Shown: positions 26,310 through 37,000 of the stretch, in pieces | Position numbering within the stretch: the stretch's first letter is position 1 | How the letters are laid out: each line of letters starts with the position of its first letter | Assembly: GCF_000013985.1 (NCBI RefSeq) | Contig: NC_008048.1 | Coordinates: 806,001 to 870,000, forward strand | From: Sphingopyxis alaskensis RB2256 | Lineage (GTDB): Bacteria; Pseudomonadota; Alphaproteobacteria; Sphingomonadales; Sphingomonadaceae | Length of the DNA stretch: 64,000 nt | Reading direction: 5' to 3' | Notes under the pieces: model-generated | Told to the model about the DNA's origin: nothing | What the model saw: the letters and a program-made list of their open reading frames with translations, nothing else | The model's database searches: none | Made by a program: the position numbers and the translations under genes

Positions 26310-26618
26310 ATGATCCTCATCACCAGCCACGTCATCCACACCCCCGAACATCGCGAGCGCATGATCGCGCTCGGGGCCGAGCATAGCGCGCGTTCGCGCG
26401 GCGAGGCGGGGTGTCTGGGGCATCATTGTCATATCGATGTCGAGAGTGACCTGCGGCTCGTCTTTGTCGAAGACTGGGAGAGCGTCGAGGCCGTGCGCGC
26501 GCATTTTGCGCTGCCCGCGTCGCGCGCCTTCGTCGCGGAGATGCGCGCGCTGTCGCCCGAACCGCCGGTGATCCGCATTTATGCGGCGGAAGACATGACG
26601 GCGACGCCGATGGGGTAA
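26310..26618 (+). CDS. Antibiotic biosynthesis monooxygenase (ABM)-domain protein
   Basis: A 102-residue single-domain protein of the ferredoxin-like dimeric ABM fold, related to quinol monooxygenase YgiN. It starts MILITSHVIHTPEHRERMIALG and has the EAGCLGHHCHID, VFVEDWESVEAVRAHFALPASRAF and C-terminal YAAEDM segments in order. Such proteins oxidise quinols or act in heme or small-molecule turnover; the substrate is not predictable. An upstream in-frame ATG (26274) is less likely because AGGAACAG precedes 26310. Confidence 0.85.
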   Translation: MILITSHVIHTPEHRERMIALGAEHSARSRGEAGCLGHHCHIDVESDLRLVFVEDWESVEAVRAHFALPASRAFVAEMRALSPEPPVIRIYAAEDMTATPMG

Positions 26619-26957
26619 ATCTCCCCTCCCGCAAGCGGGAGGAGGGAAAAGGAAAAAATCGCTGTCCTACATGGGGCCGCTGTGCCAGCCTTTGATTCGG
26701 CTCTTTCGCATCATGAACAAACCCCCGTCGCCCCGCGCCGGGCGCGGCCCATCCTCGCTGCCTTTCCCGCGCCGCGGGATCGCGCGACAGGATAGCGCGC
26801 AAGGCTGACCTTTACTGACCTTTGGACGCTGCCCGCGCGCTTCGCCGGCGTCCGCCACCGCCTGTGCGCGCTCCGCAAACCCTTGTTTTTACCGGCATTA
26901 AGGTGACAAGTTTGACAAGTTAAGCGCGTGATCGGGTCGGGCACAGCCTCCTTATCC
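26619..26957. other. Gene-free stretch
   Basis: About 340 bases with no gene I can support. A short AT-richer block around 26880-26925 with the direct repeat TGACAAGTTTGACAAGTT is the only notable feature. The frames that stay open here lack a start signal or family resemblance. Confidence 0.5.
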
Positions 26958-27059
26958 CGTCATCCCGGCGAAGGGTGTTCAGAGGCACGTGACTCTGAAC
27001 ACGATCTCGCCGGTGCGTCAGGTCGAGAGGGCGAGATCCCGGCCTTCGCCGGGATGACG
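26958..27059. repeat. Palindromic repeat, family B (copy 2), with a nested palindrome
   Basis: Same outer arms as the copy at 2214 (CGTCATCCCGGCGAAG ... CTTCGCCGGGATGACG). Where copy 1 reads GCCGGG, this copy carries 28 bases, GTGTTCAGAG-GCACGTGA-CTCTGAACAC (26975-27002), itself a 10-bp-arm palindrome. Confidence 0.85.
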
Positions 27060-27128
27060 AGATGAGGGGGAAACGGGATGACGATTCAGGGGGAAAGAGG
27101 GATGCGCCGCCCCGCCACCTCGCCCACG

Positions 27129-27156
27129 AAAAAGGGGCCGCAAAGCGCGGCCCCTT
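27129..27156 (-). terminator. Rho-independent terminator, likely for gltA
   Basis: AAGGGGCCGC (27132-27141) pairs with GCGGCCCCTT (27147-27156) around five bases; on the - strand a run of five T follows. It is 180 bases past gltA, beyond a family A palindrome, and no other - strand gene intervenes. Confidence 0.8.
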
Positions 27157-27221
27157 CCTGCATTCGTTGCCTTGCGGCGCCAGCGTTCAGCGCGTCGTGC
27201 GCTAAATTGGCACCACCTCAA

Positions 27222-27307
27222 TCCCGTTCGTGTCGAGCGAAGTCGAGACACCCATCGATCTTGCGCCACGCCGATGGGTGTCTCGACTTCGCTCGACACG
27301 AACGGGA
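27222..27307. repeat. Palindromic repeat, family A (copy 3)
   Basis: A perfect 36-bp inverted repeat (27222-27257 and 27272-27307), arms starting TCCCGTTCGTGTCGAGCGAA, with a 14-base loop, just after gltA. This is the best preserved copy of the family in the window. Confidence 0.92.
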
Positions 27308-27335
27308 CGATGACTCAGATTAAACGCACGCCGTT

Positions 27336-28619
27336 TTAGCGCTGGCTCACCGGCACATAGGGCCGGTGCGTCGGGCCGGTGTAAAGCTGGCGCGGGCGGC
27401 CGATTTTCTGTGCGGGGTCCGAAATCATCTCGTTCCACTGCGCGACCCAGCCGACGGTGCGGGCGAGCGCGAACAGCGCGGTGAACATCGTCGTCGGGAA
27501 ACCGATCGCCGACAGGATCACGCCCGAATAGAAATCGACATTGGGGAACAGCTTTTTCTCGACGAAATAATCGTCGTTCAGCGCCATTTCCTCCAGTTGC
27601 AGCGCGACCTCGAACACCGGGTCGTTGACCTTCAGCGCGTCGAACACTTCGCGCACCGTTTTCTGCATCACCGTCGCGCGCGGGTCGTAATTTTTGTACA
27701 CGCGGTGGCCGAACCCCATCAGGCGGAACGGGTCGTCCTTGTCCTTGGCGCGCGCGATATATTCGGGGATGCGTTCGGGGCGGCCGATCTCGCGCAGCAT
27801 ATTGAGCGCGGCCTCGTTCGCGCCGCCGTGCGCCGGGCCCCACAGGCACGCGATGCCCGCGGCGATGCACGCAAAGGGGTTGGCGCCCGACGAACCCGCC
27901 AGGCGGACGGTCGAGGTCGACGCATTCTGCTCATGGTCGGCATGGAGGATGAAGATGCGGTCGAGCGCGCGCTCGACGGCGGGCACCACCTCATATTCCT
28001 CGGCCGGAACGCCGAAGGTCATGCGCAGGAAATTGCCCGTGTAGCTGAGCTTGTTGTCGGGGTAGATGAAGGGCTGACCCACCGAATATTTATACGCCAT
28101 CGCCGCGATCGTCGGCATCTTGGCGATCAGCCGGTGGCTGGCGATCATCCGCTGGTGCGGGTCCTGAATGTCGGTCGAGTCGTGATAAAAGGCGCTGAGC
28201 GCGCCGACGACGCCGCACATGATCGCCATCGGGTGCGCGTCGCGGCGGAACCCGCGGTAAAAGGTCGCGAGCTGTTCGTGCAGCATCGTGTGGCGGGTGA
28301 TCGTATTGTCGAACGTCTTGAGCTCGTCGGCGGTCGGCAGTTCGCCGTTGAGCAGGAGGTAGCACACCTCCATGAACGACGAATGTTCGGCGAGGTCGCC
28401 GATCGCGTAACCGCGGTGCAGCAGCACGCCTTCGTCGCCGTCGATATAGGTCAGCTTCGATTCGCAGCTCGCGGTCGAGGTGAAGCCGGGGTCATAGGTG
28501 AAGGCGCCGGTCTGGGCATAGAATTTGCGGATGTCGACCACATCGGGGCCGACGGTGCCCGACAGGACAGGGCTGTCGACGGTCTTGTCGCCCAGCGTGA
28601 TTTTCGCGGTGTCGGTCAT
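27336..28619 (-). CDS. gltA: Citrate synthase (type II)
   Basis: Condenses acetyl-CoA and oxaloacetate, the entry step of the TCA cycle. The 427 residues match the hexameric, NADH-sensitive type. Catalytic residues fall at H264 ([10 protein letters not shown]), H305 ([14 protein letters not shown]) and D362 (FPNVDFYSG), the same numbers as the E. coli enzyme. ATG 28619 follows AGGGAAC. It is 38 bases downstream of gltX on the same strand, so the two are probably cotranscribed. Confidence 0.97.
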   Translation of the reverse strand: MTDTAKITLGDKTVDSPVLSGTVGPDVVDIRKFYAQTGAFTYDPGFTSTASCESKLTYIDGDEGVLLHRGYAIGDLAEHSSFMEVCYLLLNGELPTADELKTFDNTITRHTMLHEQLATFYRGFRRDAHPMAIMCGVVGALSAFYHDSTDIQDPHQRMIASHRLIAKMPTIAAMAYKYSVGQPFIYPDNKLSYTGNFLRMTFGVPAEEYEVVPAVERALDRIFILHADHEQNASTSTVRLAGSSGANPFACIAAGIACLWGPAHGGANEAALNMLREIGRPERIPEYIARAKDKDDPFRLMGFGHRVYKNYDPRATVMQKTVREVFDALKVNDPVFEVALQLEEMALNDDYFVEKKLFPNVDFYSGVILSAIGFPTTMFTALFALARTVGWVAQWNEMISDPAQKIGRPRQLYTGPTHRPYVPVSQR

Positions 28620-28657
28620 ATTAGGTTCCCTGTTCTGACGGCGGGGAGATGTTGCGG

Positions 28658-30130
28658 CTACGCCCCTGCCGGATAATGTTGCGCTGCGTCAAGTCGCGCC
28701 AGGCTGACTTTGCGGCCCAGCAGCAGCAGCACGTCGAAAATGCCGGGGGAAACCGTGCGGCCGGTCAGCGCCGCGCGTAGCGGCTGCGCCAGCTTGCCCA
28801 GCCCCAGTTCGGCGGCTTCGGCCTCGGCGCGCACCGCGGCTTCCAGATCTTCGCTCGTCCAGTGGTCGTCGTCCAGCCCGCGGAGCCGCTGCGTCATCGC
28901 GGCCAGCAGGCCTTCGGGAGCGGACGCTAGCACCTCGGCGGCTTTTTCGTCCACTGGCATGGGATCGGGGGCGAAGAGGAAGGTCGCGCCCTCGGCGATC
29001 TCGCCCAGCGTCTTGGCCCGCGGCTTGAGCGCCGCCATCGCCTGCGTCAGCAGGTCGCGGTCGGCATTGTCCAGCGCGCGTCCGACGAGCGCCTCGATGC
29101 GCGGCGCGACGAGGCCGGCGAGCCGCGCATCGTCGGCTTCGCGAAGATAATGACCGTTCAGATTCTCCAGCTTCTTGAAATCGAAGCGCGAGGGCGAGCG
29201 GCCGACATGATCGAGGTCGAACCATTCGATCGCCTGGGCGCGGCTGATGATCTCGTCATCGCCATGTCCCCAGCCCAGGCGGAGGAGGTAATTGTTCACC
29301 GCTTCGGGCAAATATCCCATCGCGTCGCGATAGGCATCGACGCCGAGCGCGCCGTGCCGTTTCGACAGCTTCGTCCCGTCGGCGCCGTGGATCAGCGGGA
29401 CGTGCGCATAGACCGGCTCGCGCCAGTCCATCGCGCGGATCAGGGCCAATTGGCGAAAGGCGTTGTTGAGGTGATCGTCGCCGCGGATGACATGGGTGAC
29501 GCCCATGTCATTATCATCGACGACGACGCTCAGCATATAGGTCGGCGTGCCGTCGCTGCGCAGCAGGATGAAATCGTCCAGCTCGGCATTCTGCACCGTA
29601 ACCTCGCCCTGCACCTTGTCGGCAATCGTCACGGCGCCATCCTGCGGCGCGCGGAGACGAAGGACGTGCGGCGCCGCGGGGTCGCCGTCGTCGCGGTCGC
29701 GCCACGGGCTGCGGACGCGGAAAGGCTGACGCTTTTCCTGCGCTTCGGCGCGCATCGCCGCCAGCTCGTCCTGCGTCAGGTAACAGCGATAGGCGCCGCC
29801 GCGTGCGAGCAGGTCGTGCGCGACCTCGGCATGGCGCGGCGCGCGCGCGAACTGGAACACCGTCTCGCCGTCCCAGTCGAGTTCCAGCCAGCGCATCCCG
29901 TCGAGGATCGCGTCGATCGCCGCGTCGGTCGATCGCGCACGGTCGGTATCCTCGATCCGCAGCAGGAACTTGCCGCCATGATGGCGCGCGAACAGCCAGT
30001 TGAACAGCGCGGTGCGCGCGCCGCCGATGTGGAGGTAGCCGGTGGGCGAGGGGGCGAAGCGCGTCACCACGTCGGCGCCGGTCGCTTCGGGCGTGGCTGT
30101 TGCCACTCTGGTCGGATTTTCGGTTGCCAC
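28658..30130 (-). CDS. gltX: Glutamyl-tRNA synthetase
   Basis: A class I aminoacyl-tRNA synthetase charging tRNA-Glu. The HIGH motif is [17 protein letters not shown] and the KMSKS motif is KLSKRHG; the C-terminal anticodon-binding helical domain (about 320-490) is complete. I place the start at GTG 30130, preceded by AAAGAGG; an in-frame GTG at 30145 would add five residues. The first ~20 residues before VVTRFAPSP are a variable Thr/Ala-rich leader. comEC starts divergently about 60 bases away. Confidence 0.95.
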   Translation of the reverse strand: MATENPTRVATATPEATGADVVTRFAPSPTGYLHIGGARTALFNWLFARHHGGKFLLRIEDTDRARSTDAAIDAILDGMRWLELDWDGETVFQFARAPRHAEVAHDLLARGGAYRCYLTQDELAAMRAEAQEKRQPFRVRSPWRDRDDGDPAAPHVLRLRAPQDGAVTIADKVQGEVTVQNAELDDFILLRSDGTPTYMLSVVVDDNDMGVTHVIRGDDHLNNAFRQLALIRAMDWREPVYAHVPLIHGADGTKLSKRHGALGVDAYRDAMGYLPEAVNNYLLRLGWGHGDDEIISRAQAIEWFDLDHVGRSPSRFDFKKLENLNGHYLREADDARLAGLVAPRIEALVGRALDNADRDLLTQAMAALKPRAKTLGEIAEGATFLFAPDPMPVDEKAAEVLASAPEGLLAAMTQRLRGLDDDHWTSEDLEAAVRAEAEAAELGLGKLAQPLRAALTGRTVSPGIFDVLLLLGRKVSLARLDAAQHYPAGA

Positions 30131-30188
30131 CGCGGCCTCTTTCACTCACTTTGCCGCCCGGTCGGGCGGGATCGGGGGTGCCCCTAGC

Positions 30189-32348
30189 ATGGCGACAAGT
30201 CCGCTTCAAACGCCCATTGCACCTGATCGCGTGGGCAGGTGGACGCGGCTCGCCGCGGCGCTTGAGGCGCGGCTGGAGGCGGAGCGCGAACGCATCGGCC
30301 TGTGGCTCCCCGTCGCGCTGGGCGCGGGCATCGCCGCGTGGCTCGCGCTGCCGGCAAAGGCGCACTGGATCGGCCTTTTGCTCCTGCTTGCCGCAGGGGT
30401 GCTCGGCGGGCTGCTGATCGGCTGGGGCACCCGCACGGGGCGGTCGCTTGCGGTCGGCTGCGGCGTAATGGCGGTGGGGATGCTGCTGATCTGGGGCCGC
30501 GCGCTGTGGGTCGCGGCGCCGGTGCTCGCCCAGCCGGTCGTGACCCAATTTTCCGCCATTGTCGAGCGCGTCGAACCGCGGCCCGCCAGGGGCCAGGTGC
30601 GCATCCTCGCCCGGCCAAGCGCGCGCGCCGACCTGCCGCCGCGCATCCGGCTGACCCTGCGGACCGAGCAGGCGGGCGATCTGGTGGCGGGCGAGGCGAT
30701 CGGGGTGCGGGCGCGGCTGATGCCGCCGCCGACCGCGAGCCTGCCCGGCGGCTATGATTTTGCACAGCGCGCCTGGTTCGACGGCATCGGCGCGGTCGGC
30801 ACCGTGCTCGGCGGTGTCGTGCGCGCGCCGGGACGGGGGAGCGCCGCGCCACCGCTGCGCGCGCGGCTGAGCGCACATATCCACCGCCAGGTCGATGGTT
30901 CGGCGGGCGGCATCGCGGCGGCGCTGGTCACGGGCGACCGCGGCGCGATTTCCGAAGCCGACGAAGAGGCGATGCGGCGGAGCGGGCTCGCGCACCTGCT
31001 GTCGATCAGCGGGCTGCACGTCACCGCGGTCGTCGGTTTTGCCATGCTGCTGACGATGCGTCTGCTCGCGCTGAGCCCGCGGCTCGCGCTCGCGGGCCTC
31101 GTCCTTCCGCTCGCCGCGGCGGCAGCGGCGCTCGCGGGCGGGGGCTATACCTTGCTCGCCGGGGCCGAGGTGCCGACCTTGCGTTCGTTCATCGCCGCGC
31201 TGCTCGTGCTTATCGCCTTCCTGATGGGGCGCGAGGCGCTGACCCTGCGGCTTGTCGCGGCGGGCGCGCTCATCGTGCTCATGTGGCGGCCCGAGGCGCT
31301 CGCGGGGCCGAGTTTCCAGCTGAGCTTCGCCGCGGTGACCGCAATCGTGGCGCTCCACGAAAGTCCGGCGATGCAGGCGTTTCTCGCACGCCGCGACGAA
31401 TCCTGGGCCTTCCGGCTGGGGCGCGGCATCGCGGGCCTGCTTGCGACGGGCCTGGTCGTCGAAGTCGCGCTCACGCCGATCGCGCTGTTCCATTTCCACA
31501 AGGCGGGCCTTTATGGCGCACTCGCCAATGTCATCGCGATCCCGCTCACGACCTTTGTCGTCATGCCCGCCGAGGCGCTCGCGCTGCTGTTCGACAGCGT
31601 CGGGCTCGGCGCGCCCTTCTGGTGGGTCGCCGAACAGGCGCTGCGGCTGCTGATCGCGCTCGCGCACAGCGTCGCAGGCGCGCCCGGCGCGGTGACGACG
31701 CTGCCCAGCTTTCCGCCGTGGGGCTTTGGCTTGACGCTTTTCGGCGGGCTCTGGATCCTGCTCTGGCAAACACGCTGGCGCCGCTGGGGGATGATCCCGC
31801 TCGCGGCGGGCGCTGCCGTGCTGCTGGCGCAGCCGCGCCCCGACCTGCTCGTCACCGGCGACGGGCGGCACATCGCTGTGCCCCTGCCCGACGGCACCTA
31901 TGCGCTGCTCCGCGATCGCGCGGGCGATTATGTCCGCGACAGCATGGCCGAAGCGGCAGGAATCGACGCCCCGCTGGGCACGCTCGCCGATCTCGATCAT
32001 GTCGAGTGCAACCGCGATTTCTGCCGCTGGGTCCAAGGTGCAGGCGCGGCGCGGCGCGTCATTCTGGCGTCGCGCGGGCGCGACCGGATCGAGGGGGCGG
32101 ATATGGCCGCGGCGTGCGCCGCCGCCGATGTCGTGATCAGCGACCGCTGGCTGCCGCGCGAATGCGCCGGCCGCTGGCTCACGATCGAGCGCGATAGCCT
32201 GGCCGAAACCGGCGGGCTCGCGCTCTATCTTGGCGAACGGCCCAAAGCCGTCGCCACGCTAAAGTCCGGTGCCGAGCATCCGTGGCGTCGCCCGCAGCAG
32301 GTCAGTGGTAACGACGAAGCAGTCCCGACAGACGCCCCTGGACGATGA
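30189..32348 (+). CDS. comEC: ComEC/Rec2-family DNA-uptake channel protein
   Basis: A 719-residue polytopic membrane protein. After N-terminal spans and an OB-fold-like periplasmic domain (about 120-225), the competence domain shows [36 protein letters not shown] and about eight further spans. The C-terminal ~150 residues resemble a metallo-beta-lactamase domain in outline ([19 protein letters not shown]) but the HxHxDH metal motif is absent, so any nuclease role would be lost. It imports one DNA strand across the inner membrane. ATG 30189 follows GGGGGTG. Its 3' end overlaps that of lexA by 47 bp. Confidence 0.92.
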
Positions 32349-32985
32349 CGCGCTCGGCCGGGTAGCGTTGCGGTTCATAGGCGCTGTTTGCAGGGTCGAG
32401 CCGGATCATCTTGCCTTCGCGCCGAAAGAATTTGAGCGTCGCATCCTGCCCGTCGACGAGCGCGACGACGATGTCGCCCTCGCGCGCGGTGTCCGCTTTC
32501 TGGATCAGCGCATAATCGCCGTCGAAAATCCCCGCCTCGACCATCGAGTCGCCCGACACTTCGAGCGCATAATGTTCGCCCGAACCGAGCAGCGCGGCGG
32601 GAACGGCGAGTTGCTCATGATCCTCGAACGCCTCGATCGGGACGCCCGCGGCGATCCTGCCGTGCAGCGGCACTTCGATAATGTCGTTCGCGGCGATCGG
32701 CTTGAGCGCCGACGGCGCCTTGCGCAGCTGGACGACATTGTCGCGATTGTTGGTCACGACGGACTTCGCGGTATCGGGCAGCTTGAGCACCTCCAGCGCG
32801 CGCGCGCGGTTGGGCAGGCGGCGGAGAAAACCCCTTTCTTCCAAAGCACTTATCAGCCGATGGATGCCCGATTTCGACTTGAGGCCCAGCGCTTCCTTCA
32901 TCTCCTCGAACGACGGCGAGATGCCGCTGGCGTCGAGGCGCTGCTGGATGAAGTGGAGCAGTTCATGCTGCTTCGCGGTCAACAT
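32302..32985 (-). CDS. lexA: LexA SOS repressor
   Basis: A 227-residue repressor of DNA-damage genes. The winged-helix N domain ([17 protein letters not shown] ... [18 protein letters not shown]) binds the SOS box. Self-cleavage would occur at A113-G114, with S147 in GDSMVEAG and K185 in DATLKFF as the catalytic dyad. Upstream in-frame codons to 33063 run through the operator, so ATG 32985 is the start. A perfect GTTC-N7-GTTC box lies 47 bases upstream, indicating autoregulation. It converges with comEC. Confidence 0.96.
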
Positions 32986-33031
32986 CGGTCGTTCTCCATG
33001 AAGGCCTGGAGCGTCAGGCCGGACATAGCGG

Positions 33032-33046
33032 GAACGATAGTGGAAC
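33032..33046 (-). promoter_or_regulatory. LexA (SOS) box
   Basis: On the - strand GTTCCACTATCGTTC, an exact match to the alphaproteobacterial GTTC-N7-GTTC operator, 47 bases before lexA. A further GTTC ten bases upstream gives a second, imperfect half-site. Confidence 0.88.
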
Positions 33047-33059
33047 AAAGCGGAACTTG

Positions 33060-34250
33060 TCAAGCGATGGCGATATAGTCCGCCGCGTCGCCGGCATCGC
33101 GCGCGGGGGCGCCGATGTCGCGGATGAGCAGCGCATTGGCGGCGGCGAGGGGGAGGGTGCGGCCGCTTTCCTGTCCGACGAGCGGGGTCAGCACGCCCCG
33201 CTCGACCCGCGCGCGCAGATAGTCGCGGCGCGTGCCGCCGGCGTCGAGCGGTGCGGCGAGCGGCGCGCGCTGTACCGGCGGCAACGGCGCGCGCGCACCC
33301 GCGAGGTGGCGGACGAGCGGGAGGAGGAAGAGCGTCGCGGTGACGAAGGCCGACGAGGGATTGCCGGGCAGGCCGAGCAGGATCGCGTCGCCGAGCGTGC
33401 CGGCGATCAGCGGCTTGCCGGGCTTCATCGCGATCCTCCAGAAATCGAGCCGCCCGCCCGCGTCACCCAGCGCGCCGCGGACATGGTCGTGATCGCCGAC
33501 CGACGCGCCGCCGACGGTGACGATGACGTCGTGACTCCGCGCCAGCTCCTTCAGAATCTTTGCGAGCGTCGCGCGGTCGTCGCGGATGTGGCGCGGCTGC
33601 ACGGGCGCGGCGGCCTCGCCCGCGAGCATGGCGGCGAGCATCACGCCGTTGCTGTCGGGGATCTGACCGGGGCCGGGCGCGCGACCCGGCGCGACCAGTT
33701 CGTCGCCGGTGGTGAGGATCGCGACGCGCGGGCGGATAGCGACGGAAAGCGCGCCCGCGCCGCTCATCGCGGCGGTGGCGATGGCGCCGGGTGTCAATCG
33801 CGAACCCGCCGCGAGCAGCGCGTCGCCGGCGGCGAAATCGGCGGCGCGCGCGCGGATGTGGCGGCCGCGGCTGTCCGGCCCGTCGCCGGTCAGGGTCAGC
33901 CGGTCGCCCTCGCGCGCAACATCCTCCTGCACGATCACCGTATCGGCGCCGGGCGGAACGACCGCGCCGGTGAAGATGCGCTGCGCCTCGCCCGCGCCGA
34001 CGGCGCGGTCGGGAGCGCTGCCTGCCGCAACCTCGCCGGTCACCGTCCATGGGCCGGGCAGGTCGTCGAAGCGGATCGCATAGCCGTCCATCGCCGACAG
34101 CGGCGCCGCGGGCTGGTCGCGCTCCGCCAGGACATCGGCGGCGAGATAGCGGCCATGCGCGTCGGCGAGCGCGACCGTCTCGCGTCCCAGCGGCGCGCGC
34201 AGCGCGAGCAGGCGCGCCTGCGCCTCCTCGACGGGGAGCAGTGCGCTCAT
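33060..34250 (-). CDS. moeA: Molybdopterin molybdenumtransferase MoeA
   Basis: Inserts molybdate into adenylylated molybdopterin. About 396 residues from ATG 34250 ([17 protein letters not shown]). Family blocks visible are [56 protein letters not shown] and [21 protein letters not shown]. It overlaps the moaC stop as ATGA, so the pair is translationally coupled. Upstream in-frame extension is not MoeA-like and runs through moaC and the repeats. Confidence 0.95.
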
Positions 34251-34720
34251 GCGGCGCGCCAGTCGCCCGAACGGCCGCCGCTTTTTTCGAGCAGGCGGAT
34301 GTCGCCGATCACCATTGTACGGTCGAGCGCCTTCGCCATGTCGTAAAGGGTGAGCAGCGCGACCGATGCGGCGGTGAACGCCTCCATCTCCACGCCGGTC
34401 GGCCCGCTGGTCGCGGCGGTCGCGGTCACGGCGATACCATCGGTCTGCCACGCGAAATCGACGGTCACGCTGGTGAGCGCGAGCGGGTGGCAAAGCGGAA
34501 TAAGGTCGGCGGTGCGCTTTGCCGCCATGATCCCCGCGATGCGCGCGGTCGACAGCACGTCGCCCTTGGGCGCGTTGCCGCTGCGGATCGCGTCGAGCGC
34601 CGCCGCGGTCATCGTGATGCGCCCGGCGGCGACGGCGCGGCGCTGGGTCGCGGGCTTGGCGCCGACATCGACCATATGTGCGGCGCCGCTGTCGTCGAGA
34701 TGAGTCGGTTTGAGCGTCAT
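34247..34720 (-). CDS. moaC: Cyclic pyranopterin monophosphate synthase MoaC
   Basis: The second enzyme of molybdenum cofactor synthesis, acting after MoaA. 157 residues from ATG 34720 ([20 protein letters not shown]). Conserved active-site segments are [13 protein letters not shown] (His) and [22 protein letters not shown] (Glu, Lys/Asp), followed by KSGGRSGDW. It precedes moeA with a 4-base overlap; only these two cofactor genes occur here. The in-frame upstream sequence crosses the family A and C repeats and is not translated in my view. Confidence 0.95.
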   Translation of the reverse strand: MTLKPTHLDDSGAAHMVDVGAKPATQRRAVAAGRITMTAAALDAIRSGNAPKGDVLSTARIAGIMAAKRTADLIPLCHPLALTSVTVDFAWQTDGIAVTATAATSGPTGVEMEAFTAASVALLTLYDMAKALDRTMVIGDIRLLEKSGGRSGDWRAA

Positions 34721-34816
34721 CGCGCCAGCGAAGCAAGGCGGCGAGCGAAAGGCAAGGGGGGACAGGAGGAGGAATTGTCGGGGAACGGCCGGTTGCGGAC
34801 ATGACAGCATATAAAA

Positions 34817-34900
34817 TCCGTTCGCATCGAGCGAAGTCGAGATGCCCCTCGACATGGCCTGGTGTCGATGGGTGTCTCGACTTCGCTCGACACGAACGGA
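34817..34900. repeat. Palindromic repeat, family A (copy 4)
   Basis: TCCGTTCGCATCGAGCGAAG pairs with the arm ending CGACACGAACGGA; several compensating and non-compensating differences between arms (CATCGAG against CGACACG). It lies between trpC and moaC. Confidence 0.85.
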
Positions 34901-34942
34901 AAGTGGGGAAGGTCTGAAACCGGCCGGAAGCGGACATAGTGG

Positions 34943-35055
34943 CTCTCTCCCCTTCAGGGGAGAGATACGCAGGCTTGCCAGCTTGCTGGCTAGCCGGAGT
35001 TGAGAGGGGTTTGGATGGTCCCCCTCTCCCAACCCTCTCCCCTGAAGGGGAGAGG
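34943..35055. repeat. Repeat family C, intact copy
   Basis: Both ends carry the palindrome CTCTCCCCTTCAGGGGAGAG or its variant. The core reads GCTGGCTAGCCGGAGTTGAG and is the reverse of the sequence split by IS630 at 3775-5702. It shows the pre-insertion structure including the CTAG target. Confidence 0.88.
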
Positions 35056-35088
35056 GCTTCATGGCCGCGCCCCACTCCAAAGCGGGCC

Positions 35089-35874
35089 TCAGCCTTCGAG
35101 CAGCGCCCTTGTTACCGCCGTGACGTCGGCCTGACGCATCAGGCTTTCGCCGACGAGGAAGGCCCGGACGCCGCTGTCGGCGAGGCGCTGGCAGTCGGCG
35201 TGGGTTGCGATGCCACTTTCGCCGACGAGGAGCGTATCCGCGGGGACAAGTTTGGCCAGCCGTTCGGTGACGCCAAGGTCGGTTTCGAAGGTGCGAAGGT
35301 CGCGGTTGTTGACGCCGATCAGGCGCGATTGCAGCTGCGTGAGCGCGCGGTCCAGTTCGGCTTCGTCATGGACCTCGACCAGCACGTCCATGCCGCGCTC
35401 GATTGCCGCCGCTTCAATCTCGCGCATCGCGCCGTCGTCGAGCGCCGCGACGATGATGAGGATCGCGTCGGCGCCGATCGACCGCGCCTCGGCCACCTGC
35501 CACGGGTCGATCATGAAATCCTTGCGCAGCACGGGCAGCGCGCAGGCGGCGCGCGCGGCGACCAGATAATCCTCATGCCCCTGAAACCAGGGCGCGTCGG
35601 TGAGCACCGACAGGCAGGCGGCGCCGCCCGCGGCATAGGCGCGCGCATGATCGGCGGGGTTGAAATCTTTGCGAATCAATCCCTTGGATGGCGATGCTTT
35701 CTTGATTTCGGCGATCAGGCCATAGCCGCCGGCGTCGATTTTCGCCTGCACGGCGGCGGCAAAGCCGCGCACCGGCCCGGCGTCGATCGCATCAAGGTCG
35801 GCGAGCGAGCGCAGGGCGCGGCGTTCGGCGACTTCGGTCGCCTTGGTGGCGAGGATCTGGGTGAGTTTGTTCAT
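35089..35874 (-). CDS. trpC: Indole-3-glycerol-phosphate synthase
   Basis: Ring closure step of tryptophan synthesis. The 261-residue TIM barrel shows ELRD-type [21 protein letters not shown] near residue 55-75 with the catalytic Lys. [42 protein letters not shown] and [17 protein letters not shown] follow in order. ATG 35874 ([15 protein letters not shown]) was chosen; the in-frame ATG at 35916 lies in the family D repeat. It is the third of trpG-trpD-trpC, separated from trpD by that repeat. Confidence 0.95.
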   Translation of the reverse strand: MNKLTQILATKATEVAERRALRSLADLDAIDAGPVRGFAAAVQAKIDAGGYGLIAEIKKASPSKGLIRKDFNPADHARAYAAGGAACLSVLTDAPWFQGHEDYLVAARAACALPVLRKDFMIDPWQVAEARSIGADAILIIVAALDDGAMREIEAAAIERGMDVLVEVHDEAELDRALTQLQSRLIGVNNRDLRTFETDLGVTERLAKLVPADTLLVGESGIATHADCQRLADSGVRAFLVGESLMRQADVTAVTRALLEG

Positions 35875-35891
35875 TTCGGGCTCAAAATTAT

Positions 35892-35986
35892 CGTCATTGC
35901 GAGCGTAGCGAAGCAACCTCCAGCTAGCGATTTTGATGGACGAAAGCTGGAGATTGCCGCGTCGCCTTCGGCTCCTCGCAATGACG
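35892..35986. repeat. Palindromic repeat, family D
   Basis: CGTCATTGCGAGCGTAGCGA at the left and CTCGCAATGACG at the right form the outer arms, with CCTCCAGCT and AGCTGGAG pairing inside. It lies between trpD and trpC and could uncouple their expression. Confidence 0.82.
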
Positions 35987-36001
35987 ATGTCAAAAACCCG
36001 C

Positions 36002-37000
36002 TCATTTATACGCGATCCAGCAGTTGAGCAGCGCGTTGGCGAGGCCCTTGTCGATCGCTTCGGCGGCTTCCTCGACCCCCTCCGTCAGCGTGTCGACCGC
36101 GCCCGCGACGATCAGCGCCGCGGCGGCGTTGTAGAGTACCGCGTCACGGTACGCGCCGGTTTCGCCTTCGAGCAGGCGGCGCAGCGCGCGGGCGTTGAAC
36201 GCCGCATCGCCGCCGCGGATTTCGGCGAGCGAGCGCGTCGGCAGCCCGGCGTCGGCGGCGCTGCTGCGCTGCATCCGCACGCCGTCGGGGGTCACCACCG
36301 CGACCTCGTTGCCGCCCGCGAGCGAGAGTTCGTCGAGCCCCTCGTCGCCCGAAATGACGCGCGAATGATCGGTGCCGAGCCGGTGCAGCGCCTCGGCATA
36401 GACGGGCACATAGGCGGGGCGCGCGATGCCGACAAGCTGGCGGGTGACGCGCGCGGGATTGGCGAGCGGCCCCATCAGGTTGAAGATCGTCCGCCGCCCG
36501 ATCGCCTTGCGGATCGGCATGATGCGCTTCATCGCAGGGTGGCGCGTCCCGGCGAAGAGGAAACAGATGCCGAGGTCGGCGAGCTGTTCCTGCGCCTGAC
36601 GATCGGCGCGCTCCATGTCGAGGCCAAGCGCCTCCAGCGTGTCGGCGGCGCCCGATTTCGACGAAGCCGCGCGATTGCCGTGCTTTGCGACCGGCACGTC
36701 GCACGCCGCGACGACGATCGACACCGCCGTCGAGACGTTGAGCGTGTGGTGTCCGTCGCCGCCGGTGCCGCACACGTCGATCGCGCCCGCCGGCGCCTCG
36801 ATGGGGATCAGCCGATCGCGCATCGCCTGTGCCGCGGCGGCGATTTCGACCATCGTTTCGCCGCGGTCGGCGAGCGCGACCAGAAACGCGGCGATCTGTT
36901 CGTCGCGCGCACCGCCATCGAGCATCGTTGCGAAGGCGTGCGCCGCCTCGTCATGGTCGAGCAGCGCCGAAGGGTCGGGAAATGGCCCGAACCGGCTCAT
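36002..37000 (-). CDS. trpD: Anthranilate phosphoribosyltransferase
   Basis: Adds phosphoribosyl from PRPP to anthranilate. The 332 residues carry the PRPP loop [37 protein letters not shown] and [20 protein letters not shown], all diagnostic. The start overlaps the trpG stop by 4 bases (ATGA), so TrpG and TrpD levels are coupled. The anthranilate synthase large subunit trpE is not in the window. Confidence 0.96.
   Translation of the reverse strand: MSRFGPFPDPSALLDHDEAAHAFATMLDGGARDEQIAAFLVALADRGETMVEIAAAAQAMRDRLIPIEAPAGAIDVCGTGGDGHHTLNVSTAVSIVVAACDVPVAKHGNRAASSKSGAADTLEALGLDMERADRQAQEQLADLGICFLFAGTRHPAMKRIMPIRKAIGRRTIFNLMGPLANPARVTRQLVGIARPAYVPVYAEALHRLGTDHSRVISGDEGLDELSLAGGNEVAVVTPDGVRMQRSSAADAGLPTRSLAEIRGGDAAFNARALRRLLEGETGAYRDAVLYNAAAALIVAGAVDTLTEGVEEAAEAIDKGLANALLNCWIAYK

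Noticed and set aside
26332..26858. Overlapping - strand frames after the monooxygenase gene
   Set aside because: Arg-rich with no start signal, partly antisense to the monooxygenase.
29514..32036. A very long open frame on the - strand opposite gltX and comEC
   Set aside because: It is a GC-driven shadow: composition is Arg/Gln/Asp-rich without domains, and it lies antisense to two well-recognised genes.
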